Origin: MPNP01 sp965116235
Lineage (GTDB): Bacteria; Pseudomonadota; Alphaproteobacteria; Rhodobacterales; Rhodobacteraceae
Length of the DNA stretch: 64,000 nucleotides
Assembly: GCA_965116235.1 (NCBI GenBank)
Contig: OZ220496.1
Location: 496,001-560,000 of the forward strand
Direction of reading: 5' to 3'
Shown here: positions 55,660-64,000 of the stretch, piece by piece
Numbering within the stretch: the first letter of the stretch is position 1
Layout: each line of letters begins with the position of its first letter
The notes under the pieces: model-generated
Database searches by the model: none
Seen by the model: only the letters and a program-made list of their open reading frames with translations
Told to the model about the DNA's origin: nothing
Translations under genes and position numbers: made by a program

Positions 55660-56070
55660 GTGCTGACCACTGGCATTCGTCGGGAGCTGGACGTCATTGA
55701 TACTCGACAGCAGGCGAGCACTCAGCCGCTCGCGGTGCAGACGTTAAGGAAAAGGGCCGATTTCCTGACTGTCGCCAAAGGCCGACGAATTCGGACAAAT
55801 GGCTTTCTGTTGCAGGCTTTTCAGAGATCCGTCGATCCCGACGGGGTGGTACGAGTGGGCATCACGTGTTCCAAGAAACTGGGTGGAGCCGTTGTTCGAA
55901 ACCGTGCCAAGAGAAGACTGCGACATCTAGCGCAAGAAACCCTGCCTCACTACGGGCAGCCCGGGTGGGATTATGTGTTGATCGGGTTCAGGGACAAGAC
56001 TGTCACGCGGCCATTTGCATCCATGACCAATGACCTGAAATGGGCTCTCAAGAAAATCCATTCCCGATAG
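55660..56070 (+). CDS. rnpA: ribonuclease P protein component
   Basis: 136 residues from GTG 55660, or a shorter form starting inside. The core begins TLRKRADFLTVAKGRRI and contains the diagnostic RNR motif (VVRNRAKRRLRH). It assists the RNase P RNA in 5' maturation of tRNA. It lies 5 nt after rpmH. Confidence 0.94.
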   Translation: MLTTGIRRELDVIDTRQQASTQPLAVQTLRKRADFLTVAKGRRIRTNGFLLQAFQRSVDPDGVVRVGITCSKKLGGAVVRNRAKRRLRHLAQETLPHYGQPGWDYVLIGFRDKTVTRPFASMTNDLKWALKKIHSR

Positions 56071-56075
56071 ACCCA

Positions 56076-56297
56076 ATGTCTCCTCTTGCCTTTGTGATCT
56101 CGCTTCCGATTCGTCTCTACCGCATTGTGGGCAGCCCATTTGTTGGGATGCATTGCCGCTTTCAACCCACATGCTCGGCCTATGCTCTTGAAGCTCTCCG
56201 CAAGCATGGAGCCGTCAGGGGAACCTGGCTGACCATCAGGCGTATCAGTCGCTGTCATCCTTGGGGGTCATTCGGCATCGATGATGTCCCGGACTAA
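56076..56297 (+). CDS. yidD: membrane protein insertion efficiency factor YidD
   Basis: 73 residues from ATG 56076. The conserved core HCRFQPTCSAYALEALRKHG and the end SRCHPWGSFGIDDVP are typical. It starts 5 nt after rnpA and precedes yidC, in standard order. Confidence 0.93.
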   Translation: MSPLAFVISLPIRLYRIVGSPFVGMHCRFQPTCSAYALEALRKHGAVRGTWLTIRRISRCHPWGSFGIDDVPD

Positions 56298-56440
56298 AAA
56301 ACGGATCGGCCTTTGGTTCAAATCCACCGTGAGTTTTCTATTTCTAAACCCGTTGGGGCTACACAGGCTTGTCGTGGCGCCCGGGTGCTGGTCCTCACGG
56401 AAAGACCCTGAGCTGGATCAAGGGGGTAAGGTTAAAATCA

Positions 56441-58324
56441 ATGGATAATGATCAACTCAAGAACATGTTGCTGGCCACGGCAATAAGTTTCGTCGTGATT
56501 CTGGTATGGTATCTGGTTTTTGCCCCTCCTGAGCCATCCGAAGTTCCCATTGAGCAATCTCAAGCCCAGGCCCCGGCTGTCGAGGGAATAGCGACGGCTC
56601 CTCCGGCTTCGCAGGATAGCGTGGGGGGAGTGGCTGGCATCAGTCTGGGACCCGAAAGTCTTGAGCAGGCACTTGACGATGGCAGTCGCATCGACGTTGA
56701 AACGGAAGATCTGACCGGTTCAATCGATCTCACCGGTGGCCGCATTGATGATCTGTCGCTCAAGCGATACAACGTGACTCTGGATGACAATTCGGACATT
56801 GTACGATTGTTCTCTCCAGCCGGAGTCGATCAAGCTTACTATGCTCTTTTCGGCTGGGCGCCGGCCGGTAGTCTGAACTTTGCAGACGTACCGGGTTCCT
56901 CGACCGCATGGAGTCTGGAGAGTGGGCGTGACGTCAGGCCCGGAAACGCGATTACACTTGTATGGGACAATGGCAAGGGACAAACCTTCCGGCGAACCAT
57001 CGAAGTGGACAGCAACTATCTTTTCACCATTACCCAGAGCGTTACGAACTCGACGAGTACTCCCTTGCGCATGGCCCCATACGGCATCGTCGCCCGGCAT
57101 GGCGAACCCCAGAACCTGCAAAACTTTTTCATTTTGCATGAAGGTGTCATTCGGATGTCGGACGGCAACCTGGAAGAGACCGACTATGATGACGTGCCAG
57201 ATCTCGATTATGACCCGCTGGAGCGCGGTAACATCAAGAAAGTTCAGGTTCAGGAGAACGGATGGGTCGGATTCACCGACAAATACTGGATGTCCACGCT
57301 TGTCCCGGAGCCGGGCACCCGATTCACTTCGGTGGCCAAGTATTCAGAAGGTTCCGACATTTATCAGGTGGAGTCACGACTGCCTACAGTCGACGTGTTT
57401 CCCAACTCGACCGTCCAGATCAAGACCTACCTGTTCGCCGGGGCCAAGGAATGGACCAAAATCAGAAACTATCAGAACAATCTTGGCATCGACCGATTTG
57501 TCGACTCCATTGACTGGGGATGGTTCTTCTTCCTGACCAAGCCGATTTTCCAGCTGTTGTACTGGATCAACGGTTACGTCGGCAACATGGGCTGGTCCAT
57601 TATCTGCCTGACCTTCGTGATCAAGGCCTGCCTCTTTCCCTTGGCCTACAAATCCTATGTTTCCATGGCCCGCATGAAGGAGTTGCAACCGGAAATGGAA
57701 AAGATCAAGGCTCGGGTTGGCGATGATCGGAAACGGCTGCAGCAGGAAATGATGGAGATGTACAAGTCCAAGAAGATCAACCCGGCCGCCGGCTGTCTTC
57801 CAATCCTGCCCCAAATTCCCATTTTCTTCTCGCTCTACAAGGTCATCTTTGTCACCATTGAGCTCCGGCATGCACCATTCATTCTCTGGGTGAAGGATCT
57901 GTCGGCACCGGATCCGACATCGATCCTCAATCTGTTTGGAGCACTTCCATGGGGCACTCCGGAAACGGGAAGCCTGCTGGCCATCATTTCTCTGGGTGTT
58001 TTGCCCATTCTGCTCGGCATATCGATGTGGTTGCAGCAAAAGCTCAATCCGGCGCCGACCGACCCGACCCAGGCCATGATCTTTGCCTGGCTGCCTTGGG
58101 TGTTCATGTTCATGCTGGGTCAGTTTGCCAGTGGATTGATCATCTACTGGATTGCCAACAACATGATCACGTTCATTCAGCAGTATACGATCATGCGTAG
58201 CCAGGGTGTAAAGCCCGACATATTGGGCAACATCATGACCAGTTTCAAAAAGGTCAAAATGCCGTCCCGCTCTGACAACACGGAAGATCCGCCAAAACGG
58301 GACCCGGCGAAGAAAGGCAAGTAG
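56441..58324 (+). CDS. yidC: membrane protein insertase YidC
   Basis: 627 residues from ATG 56441 (MDNDQLKNMLLATAISF). The first transmembrane helix is followed by a large periplasmic P1 domain (about 60-375), then the Oxa1 core with FPLAYKSYVSMARMKELQPE, the C1 coiled-coil region and four further helices. It is slightly longer than usual. The N-terminal domain marks a Gram-negative host. The C-terminal tail is Lys-rich and may touch the ribosome. Confidence 0.95.
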   Translation: MDNDQLKNMLLATAISFVVILVWYLVFAPPEPSEVPIEQSQAQAPAVEGIATAPPASQDSVGGVAGISLGPESLEQALDDGSRIDVETEDLTGSIDLTGGRIDDLSLKRYNVTLDDNSDIVRLFSPAGVDQAYYALFGWAPAGSLNFADVPGSSTAWSLESGRDVRPGNAITLVWDNGKGQTFRRTIEVDSNYLFTITQSVTNSTSTPLRMAPYGIVARHGEPQNLQNFFILHEGVIRMSDGNLEETDYDDVPDLDYDPLERGNIKKVQVQENGWVGFTDKYWMSTLVPEPGTRFTSVAKYSEGSDIYQVESRLPTVDVFPNSTVQIKTYLFAGAKEWTKIRNYQNNLGIDRFVDSIDWGWFFFLTKPIFQLLYWINGYVGNMGWSIICLTFVIKACLFPLAYKSYVSMARMKELQPEMEKIKARVGDDRKRLQQEMMEMYKSKKINPAAGCLPILPQIPIFFSLYKVIFVTIELRHAPFILWVKDLSAPDPTSILNLFGALPWGTPETGSLLAIISLGVLPILLGISMWLQQKLNPAPTDPTQAMIFAWLPWVFMFMLGQFASGLIIYWIANNMITFIQQYTIMRSQGVKPDILGNIMTSFKKVKMPSRSDNTEDPPKRDPAKKGK

Positions 58325-58527
58325 TCCGTTTCGAGACAGTTGGTGTCGGAGCCCAAGGCCTTGACCTTTTCGTCAAAATCATTGCCCATGCCCTCTTGTC
58401 ATGTTTTGAACATGGCATTAGGAATGTCTTCACAAAATAGCCCCTGTTCCCGATTCTGGACTGTGTGTATTCATTGATCTGTTATCTGGCAGGACAGATC
58501 CGATAGTCATTTGACCTACTGGTTCAA

Positions 58528-59112
58528 ATGAGCGATAATGGAAGGGAAGATATAGTGAATACAGGCCAGACCATGACCCCCGATGAGCTGACAACTGCAA
58601 TGAGCCAGATAGATCAGATGATTGAAGAGAAGCTGGCTGCAAAGCGGCTGAATTCTCATGCTCAGGAGCGTCCGATGCAGGATTCCACGCTGAAGTGGAT
58701 ACTCAGTGGAATACTATCGGTTGGGATCGCCGCCGCTGGCTTTCTGGCATTCAATATCATCCGTGTTGACGGAAAAGTTTTTCAAGTGGACAGAGAAGTG
58801 GGTCAATTGACGGCGGAAGTGGCGGTGCTAAGAAATACCGTCGATATTGGGTTTGCAGCTGTGAACGAGAAATTTATAGATGTGGATGCAAGATTTGCAG
58901 CTGTGGATGCAAGATTTGATACTATTGACCAGAAGTTTGATGCCGTGGACGCGAGGCTGGATGCCATTGAAACACGGTTTGACAGGATGGAAGTCCGGTT
59001 TGATGGCATGGATGAAAAGCTTGAGAGAATGGATAAGAGATTCGATGCCATGGAAACGCGCTTTGATCGACTAGAAACGATACTGATCGGTCAGGCCACG
59101 CAGAATCAATAG
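58528..59112 (+). CDS. single-span membrane protein with heptad coiled-coil repeats
   Basis: 194 residues. Residues ~53-79 form one hydrophobic helix (LKWILSGILSVGIAAAGFLA). Residues ~125-185 are a run of seven-residue units of the form DARFAAV / DARFDTI / DQKFDAV, predicted as a long coiled coil. No signal for a known enzyme. Such proteins occur in many alphaproteobacteria without assigned role. It sits between yidC and engB, which are usually close neighbours, so it may be a later insertion. ATG 58528 has no strong ribosome site; 58561 (GTG AAT ACA GGC...) is not excluded. Confidence 0.7.
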   Translation: MSDNGREDIVNTGQTMTPDELTTAMSQIDQMIEEKLAAKRLNSHAQERPMQDSTLKWILSGILSVGIAAAGFLAFNIIRVDGKVFQVDREVGQLTAEVAVLRNTVDIGFAAVNEKFIDVDARFAAVDARFDTIDQKFDAVDARLDAIETRFDRMEVRFDGMDEKLERMDKRFDAMETRFDRLETILIGQATQNQ

Positions 59113-59485
59113 ACGGTCGCGATATTGTTTGATCGGTGCCCGGGGTTGCCTGACAGGTTTTTGGTGTGGCTGGATGCTGGAAGATATGGACAAGAGCTTC
59201 AGGATGTCGTCTCGTTCGCTGGGCGGACCATGCTTCGGCACATGTTTCATGTGAATCGGGACCTGAAACTTCACCCGCTTTTCTTGGCTGGTGAGCCGTA
59301 CTGGCCGATGCTGAAAAAAGTTTCACGCCTTCGCGAGAGGCGTGGTTGCTCAGTTTGTCTCGAACTCCCTTGAAGGCGGTTCATTGGCAAGGCCTGATCA
59401 GATTATGCCGAGAAATATGATGTAAAACTCCCTTGAAACAGTTTCCGGTCGTACATTCGGTCAATCAATCATTTCAGGTTTTCTT
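59113..59485. other. 373-nt gap before engB, no supported gene
   Basis: A short open frame (59125-59373) exists but resembles nothing and lacks a ribosome site. Nothing else is recognisable. The promoter of engB should be here because it is cut off from yidC. Confidence 0.45.
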
Positions 59486-60139
59486 TTGGTAACCTTGCAC
59501 GCGCAATTTTATCCTGACCGTTCCGAGGAGGAGCTGGGGCAGGGAAGGCTTCTGTTCGCTGGCGATATCGCCTTCCAACGCGGAGTTGTTCAGCCTGAAG
59601 GTCTTCCAGAGGACAATCAGGTGGAAATATGCTTTTGTGGCCGTTCCAACGTCGGCAAATCGTCCTTGATCAATGCTCTGACCAACCGGAAAAATCTCGC
59701 TCGCACCTCAAACACACCGGGGCGGACACAGGAAATCAACTACTTTACCCTGCAGGATTCCCATTATCTGGTTGATCTGCCGGGGTATGGATATGCCAAG
59801 ATGCCCAAATCGGTCAAGGCCAGTCGCCAACGGTTTTTACGTGCCTATCTTCGGGGGCGTGCATCTCTGCGGCGGGTCTTCGTGCTTCTTGATGCACGTC
59901 ATGGCCCCAAAGAGGTCGATGACGAAATTTTTGACCTGCTGAACACAAGTGCAGTATCCTTTCAAATGGTTTACACCAAGATTGACAAAATCAAGCATGA
60001 ACACAGGCCCAATCTGCTGGCCGGGGCCGATGAGGTGTTTCAAAAGTATCCTGTCGCCTTGCCGGTAGTTTTGACCACGAGTTCTCATACCAAAGAGGGC
60101 ATTCCGTATCTCCGGCAAACCATTGCCGAAATGATCTAG
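59486..60139 (+). CDS. engB: ribosome biogenesis GTP-binding protein EngB (YsxC/YihA)
   Basis: 217 residues. GTPase motifs are G1 GRSNVGKSS (about 52-60), G2 TPGRTQEINYF, G3 DLPGYGYA and G4 TKIDK. It acts in late 50S assembly. The start shown is TTG; another TTG three codons later is possible. It ends 10 nt before an IS630 remnant, whose insertion has probably cut it off from its usual downstream partners such as argB. Confidence 0.92.
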   Translation: MVTLHAQFYPDRSEEELGQGRLLFAGDIAFQRGVVQPEGLPEDNQVEICFCGRSNVGKSSLINALTNRKNLARTSNTPGRTQEINYFTLQDSHYLVDLPGYGYAKMPKSVKASRQRFLRAYLRGRASLRRVFVLLDARHGPKEVDDEIFDLLNTSAVSFQMVYTKIDKIKHEHRPNLLAGADEVFQKYPVALPVVLTTSSHTKEGIPYLRQTIAEMI

Positions 60140-60148
60140 GGTCCGACA

Positions 60149-61199
60149 TTATTGAATTGCTGGGGAAAGGGAATGCAGCTTGATGCGCGCCGCCGCTGTA
60201 AACCGCCACTTCACTGGACGCGGGTCCGCATTGATCGCCGCCGGCCACGCCGCCACCTCGCGGGTCCGCGTCTCTCGATCCGCCAGACGCCGGGACAGAC
60301 ACGGACGGCTCAGAACGCGGATCTCGCTCTCCGCGATGTTCAGCCCGCTCCCGTGCTTGGGCGTATGGTGGACCTCAAAGCGTCGGCTCAGCCGCCGGGC
60401 CTCCTTGGGCGGATAGACATGATACCGGCTCGACAGCTTGTGCGTGTTCAAATTGTCCATCACCAGCACGATCTTCCGGTTCGGAAAGTGCACATTCGCC
60501 CGGTCCGCCAGCAGGGTCGCGAAGCCCGCTGTGGTGCGGCGCTCGGTGACCTTCACATGACGCCAGCCCCGCAGCGGGGCACACACCATGAACAGGTTGG
60601 CCGTGCCGTTGCGTTCATACTCGCAGTCCACGCGCGCCGGCCGTCCCGGTTCCATCGGCACCGCCTTCGTCAGTTGCTTGGACACTTCGTCCACGCACAC
60701 CAGAACGGTATCGTCGTCGAAGTCCCGGTGATAGACATCCCGGACATCCTCCATGGCGGCCACGAAGTCGGCATTCTTCCGGGGTGGAATGCACCATTAA
60801 TGGGACCGCCACGGCTTCAAGGCGTTTTTTTAATGCACCCCGCACCGTTTCGGTCGAGATGTTTTCTACCACGCCCATCTCGACCAGACGCTCGCCCAGC
60901 AGGGTCAAGGTCTAGCCTGCACGTCCCTCCGGCGGGTCCGAACCGGCGATCATCGTCAGGGCCGCTTCCCCCGCTCCGTCCAGCTTGCGTGGCTTGCGGT
61001 TCGCCGGCACGCGGCGCTCCAGGGCGGCCTCCAGACCCTCCTCCACACACCGCCGCCGCACGCGCTCGACCGTGGCCATGCTGACATCTACAATCGCCGC
61101 GATGTCGGCATCGATCACGGCCTTCAATTCCACGCGTTCCGACCCATCCAGCCGAACACGCCATGTCTCGCGTCTGGTCTGTGTCCGATCCATGCCCAC
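60149..61199 (-). pseudogene. IS630-family transposase, broken
   Basis: The N-terminal helix-turn-helix half (61199-60912) ends at a TAG exactly where family members have the Trp of RWTL. The next frame continues TLTLLGERLVEMGVV...STETVRGALKK. An A7 run (about 60825) then shifts to ALKPWRSH, a TAA stop, and WCIPPRKNADFVAAMEDV in the final DDE half (DNLNTHK, HTPKHGSGLNIAE). Two nonsense codons plus a slip mean it is inactive, although slippage at A-runs is normal for IS630. Terminal repeats were not located. A smaller relative lies at 4255-4350. Confidence 0.85.
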
Positions 61200-61692
61200 T
61201 GCTCCTCGTCATGACGACCGGTGGGCGGGTCCAAGAGGATCCCGTCGTCCGGCCCGGTTCGTGTTTCATGGGGCCGGATTACAGTCCTTCGGGGCTCCAG
61301 TCACCCCTTGGCCACGCCATGGCCGACGCGCCTCCTCAATCATCAATACAACAATGCTCAACTACTGGCTTCCGCTCAATGCAAGGCACCGTTTGACTGA
61401 CATCTGACAAGGCAACGAGATGGTTCTACAAGGCTCATTGCCGTCAGTGGATATACAGCATGCGTTTACCTTAAAGGCCGTTTTGCCACAAGGTTGGCTC
61501 TTAGGCCAAGCCGCTTTAAGATTTTGATACAAGCCCAGCAAAATCTGAACTGCAAAATTGTGATAAATATAGTTCAGAGCGCCATAAAGTCACGTCTTCA
61601 AGCTTGGCGCGTAGGCCTCCATTGGCTCATAATACAGATCTTTATCTTCCTTGATATATTGTTCGGGTTTCATGAAACAGAATGTGAATAGT
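61200..61692. other. 493-nt gap, no recognisable gene
   Basis: Left part is probably the outer end of the IS630 element (no clear terminal repeat seen). The rest is AT-richer than the flanks and should contain the promoter of the PhnD-like gene. No supported reading frame. Confidence 0.45.
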
Positions 61693-62441
61693 ATGGTGGC
61701 CAGCCTTCCAATGTATGACTTCCCTCAAATAAGGGAGGCAACGGATAGCATATGGCAAAGAACAAGAGAATATCTTCTGAGACAAGGGATTGATGCCCCA
61801 AGGAAACTGAACAGAAGTCAGGACAGCCGAGACCTTTGGAGTCAGCCTAACCTGCTGCTGTCACAAACGTGCGGATGCCCTTACAGACGATATATTCATG
61901 ACAAAGTACACCTTGTGGGCACGCCTGATATCGACTTGGATTGTCCGTCGGGATATTACTACAGCTGCCTGATTGTCCGGGCGGGCACTGAGTATAATGA
62001 CCGCTGCTGGGAATCATTGGCCTACAATGACGACAATTCTCAGTCCGGTTGGGTCGCTCCCCTGGCTCATGCCCGCCGAAGCGGGATCAGGATTGAAGAG
62101 TTCCATCAACGGGAAGCCATTGGGAGTCGGCAAAGGCGGTTGCAAGCGGAAGGTCTTCAATTGCCGCAATTGACGTCTCGACATGGCGCATCATTTGCAT
62201 GTTTGCTCCATTCAGGGACAATCTTTTCGTTTCCGCACGGACCGAGGCGACACCAGGGCTTCCATTCATTACATCAAGATATGAGCTTGCTGAAAGGTTG
62301 TTTGAGGCATTCAACCATGCCATTACCATCTTGACTGAAGACGAGAGAGAGTTTTTACCTTATCACCGCTTGGTAAAGGTTAGGAAAGATGAATATCTCA
62401 GGGTGCAGGATGATGTTCGGTTCTGGGAGAGAAGAAGTTGA
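61693..62441 (+). pseudogene. PhnD-like phosphate/phosphonate-type substrate-binding protein, one frameshift
   Basis: Frame one, from ATG 61693 (MVASLPMYDFPQIREATDSI), carries LLSQTCGCPYRRYIHDKV, LVGTPDIDL and SQSGWVAPLAHA. Near 62100-62110 the frame changes to one reading TGSHWESAKAVASGRSSIAA, then IDVSTWR and TPGLPFITS, ending at 62441. Together they give a complete ~250-residue protein of the small PhnD-like periplasmic-binding-type family, with a single base change in length as the only lesion. No secretion signal is present, as is common for this subgroup. No transporter genes adjoin. Confidence 0.75.
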
Positions 62442-62934
62442 TCAAGTGGCAGAAAGAAAGGATGGCTTTCAGCCAATTGCATGCTCGGCTTCAGCAGGCG
62501 TGCGTCTGGAACAGATGCGTGGCGTAATGGAGAATTGTGATCTTGGAGAAGTTCGTAGAATCCGGTGCGTTCTAATGCCAATTTTAGGTAGTGTCTCAGT
62601 TTGAATTATTGAACCATAGAAATCACGATCATGTGGGGAAGTAGTACGTAAATTATATTCAAACTGAGACACTACTATGTAAGAAAGATGGCACATCCAA
62701 TCGCAATAAGTATCAATGTATTTTCGAGAAGACGAATGGACACAGGATGAGATGTTTGAAATATCAAGGAAGTCGGTGAAACATCCTGAGAATACCCAAT
62801 TTTATCCCTGCTTTCGTGATTCCGAATTCCACTGGGTCTAGGTAGAGACTCCCATGCAGCGAAGCCGATGTTGTCAACTTGATGGCCCGTCACTGGTCTG
62901 GCTTTCATGTGCCGCTGGCGTTCTGACCATTCCT
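62442..62934. other. 493-nt gap holding an 88-bp inverted-repeat element
   Basis: Apart from the inverted repeat at 62588-62675 nothing is recognisable. An open frame on the minus strand begins right after the PIN-domain gene (62938-62675) but has no family resemblance and I do not support it as a gene. Confidence 0.45.
62588..62675. repeat. 88-bp MITE-like element with perfect 19-bp inverted repeats
   Basis: Arms 62588-62606 and 62657-62675 are perfect complements: GTAGTGTCTCAGTTTGAAT and its reverse complement. The AT-rich interior of 50 nt has no coding frame. The form is that of a miniature transposable element or of two abutting IS ends. It is unrelated to the GGGGCTTATA family. Confidence 0.7.
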
Positions 62935-63381
62935 TCAATCCTCACTGCTCCGTAAATGCTCTGACCACGGATCAATCACTTCGACACCCATCAATTCGAA
63001 TGGGCGACGATCCCGCGTCGCAACGCGGCAACCATTGCTTATTGCAATCGCTGCTATCATTCCATCCATATCCCTGATCACATCCTTGCCATGCTTCTGC
63101 CGGGCAGGTGCTATGTTCATACCGAACATCAACGCCGCCTTTGAATCGAAAGGCAAAATGCGTCCTGAAAAATCGACTTCAAAAAGCTCGGTGATACCGC
63201 GATGCAACTGGATTCGGCGCTTACCCTCCGGCAGGGCCCACAGCCCATACTCCATTTCCGTCTGATTGATCGTGGTCACAAACAGATCGGTAGGGACTTG
63301 CTGGTCAAGCCACTCAATCACCAAAGGATCGGGCTTGGGCTTGAAAGGTTCCGAGAGAACCATTGTATCAACAACAATCAT
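62935..63381 (-). CDS. PIN-domain ribonuclease toxin (VapC/FitB family)
   Basis: 148 residues. The acidic PIN active site is visible: D5 (IVVDTMVLSE), E42 (NQTEMEYG), D104/D106 (IRDMDGMIAAIAI) and D124 (ATRDRRPFE). FitB/VapC toxins cut RNA. Its start overlaps the antitoxin stop by 4 nt (ATGA), giving a typical antitoxin-first toxin-antitoxin operon. The gene is intact, unlike most of its neighbours. Confidence 0.92.
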   Translation of the reverse strand: MIVVDTMVLSEPFKPKPDPLVIEWLDQQVPTDLFVTTINQTEMEYGLWALPEGKRRIQLHRGITELFEVDFSGRILPFDSKAALMFGMNIAPARQKHGKDVIRDMDGMIAAIAISNGCRVATRDRRPFELMGVEVIDPWSEHLRSSED

Positions 63382-63617
63382 TCGAAGTTCACTGGATCAC
63401 TGGCGGTCTCGTCGCGCTCAAACTGGAAATCCTGTTCGACAATACCGCTGTATTTCCTAACCAGCTTGGATCCAAAGCCATCGCCGTCCTGAGTACCGAC
63501 ATGCTGCGCAATCAACTGCCGAACCTCCGCTTCCACGCTCCTATAGTTGGACGCGGCTACACGTTTCAGTGCGGCATACTGCGGATCAGGAATGTTGCGA
63601 ACAGTCATTTGGCTCAT
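63378..63617 (-). CDS. antitoxin of the PIN-toxin pair (FitA/VapB, Arc-type)
   Basis: 79 residues. The N-terminal ribbon-helix-helix DNA-binding part is MTVRNIPDPQYAALKRVA, followed by SVEAEVRQLIAQHV, as in FitA/StbC antitoxins. The C-terminal part should wrap the toxin. GGAG lies 8 nt before the ATG, with a promoter and palindrome further upstream. Confidence 0.9.
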   Translation of the reverse strand: MSQMTVRNIPDPQYAALKRVAASNYRSVEAEVRQLIAQHVGTQDGDGFGSKLVRKYSGIVEQDFQFERDETASDPVNFE

Positions 63618-63645
63618 TGTTCAGGCTCCTTTCCAATACGCTATC

Positions 63646-63674
63646 AATATAATAAGTATGCTAGCATTATGCAA
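63646..63674 (-). promoter_or_regulatory. promoter/operator of the toxin-antitoxin operon
   Basis: Reading the minus strand: -35 TTGCAT (63674-63669), a 17-nt spacer, -10 TATATT (63651-63646). The spacer contains the perfect palindrome ATGCTAGCAT (63658-63667), a good operator candidate for autoregulation by the ribbon-helix-helix antitoxin. The antitoxin ATG follows 29 nt after the -10. Confidence 0.6.
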
Positions 63675-63720
63675 GCACCTATCTTTATTTGATAGCAGAA
63701 AATGGCCTACCAAAGCGGGA

Positions 63721-64000
63721 TCAGCTGGGGGTAATTTGGGAAGGGGGTGAAAAACCCCTGCAAGGATTTTTCCGATGCCCTTTCATGACGTTCATAACGG
63801 TTGCTTTGCCGATTCCGAGGTCTTGGGCGACCCAGCAATAACCTCTGCCTTCGCTGACCGCCTAATGACCTTCAGAGCGAACTTTTCTGATAGCGGTCTC
63901 TGACCTGGCTAACAACCGAGTTTTTTGCCTCGTGCACGCACTGCGGCCAACCCGGATTTGACCCGCTCGCTTAGCAGATCGCGTTCGAACCGGGCGATGC
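63721..64000 (-). pseudogene. serine recombinase (resolvase/invertase) C-terminal remnant, cut by window edge
   Basis: The minus strand reads IARFERDLLSERVKSGLAAV then RARGKKLGC, a TAG where relatives have Gln, and PGQRPLSEKF. After a frame change it reads VSEGRGYCWVAQDLGIGKAT, the DNA-binding helix-turn-helix, ending at a TGA at 63721-63723. This is the C-terminal part of a Hin/Pin-type invertase or resolvase. At least one nonsense codon and one frameshift make it inactive. Its catalytic N-terminus would lie beyond the window. Confidence 0.75.

Noticed and set aside
56313..56331. Possible tRNA T-arm (GGTTCAAATCC)
   Set aside because: No matching acceptor, D-arm or anticodon arm around it; chance similarity in the yidD-yidC spacer.
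60152..61084. Plus-strand 310-codon frame
   Set aside because: Antisense to the IS630 transposase remnant.
1..64000. CRISPR array or rRNA operon
   Set aside because: No regularly spaced short direct repeats and no 16S/23S/5S landmarks were seen.

Overview
The window looks like one contig from an alphaproteobacterium. I infer this from gene order and family type: the secE-nusG-rplKAJL-rpoBC cluster running into rpsL-rpsG-fusA-tuf-S10-spc-secY-adk, ubiG, a CbiB/CobD cobinamide synthase, argJ directly followed by a Nudix mutT, and the rpmH-rnpA-yidD-yidC...engB cluster. YidC carries the long periplasmic N-terminal domain of Gram-negative bacteria. The species cannot be named from this sequence. 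There are many insertion-sequence remnants and freshly broken genes, so the genome appears to be undergoing, or to have recently undergone, IS expansion and decay.

Layout. 1-2641: the end of a UvrD-type helicase and a TPR protein, function unknown. 2770-6636 (minus): glutathione-dependent formaldehyde dehydrogenase, then an N-formylglutamate amidohydrolase-family gene translationally coupled to an iron alcohol dehydrogenase. 7242-15367: an accessory island made of a broken P-loop ATPase/nuclease gene, a dprA remnant, a small inverted-repeat element, a second ATPase/nuclease copy with one nonsense codon, an IS4-family element with a 10-bp target duplication sitting inside another gene, an IS1634-family remnant, and a truncated phosphoribosyltransferase plus frameshifted DprA pair that resembles the ShosTA defence system. 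15477-17239: ubiG and cbiB. 17595-47959: a long block of transcription and translation genes, all reading rightwards. 48182-54384: aldo/keto reductase, sulfatase, RutE-like nitroreductase, AbrB-family membrane protein, argJ and mutT. 54385-55519: IS debris. 55520-60139: rpmH, rnpA, yidD, yidC, a coiled-coil membrane protein and engB. 60149-64000: IS630 pseudogene, broken PhnD-like gene, an 88-bp inverted-repeat element, a PIN-domain toxin-antitoxin pair with a clear promoter/operator, and a serine-recombinase remnant at the edge.

The most striking content is in RNA polymerase. Beta (1750 aa) and beta-prime (1863 aa) are each several hundred residues longer than ordinary proteobacterial subunits. 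The extra length lies at two known lineage-specific insertion sites and is built from internal tandem repeats. In beta-prime, five consecutive ~78-residue repeats sit in the trigger-loop insertion (SI3), next to one canonical copy. In beta, at least five shorter repeat-like segments fill the SI1/lobe region. A multi-repeat SI3 is otherwise best known from cyanobacteria, so this may be an independent expansion.

The ribosomal operons are otherwise conventional and tightly packed, with many ATGA/TGATG overlaps. The exceptions are a hairpin-rich L1-L10 leader, an 11-nt rpoB/rpoC overlap, and the absence of rpsM-rpsK-rpoA-rplQ after adk. No rRNA, tRNA or CRISPR array was recognised.
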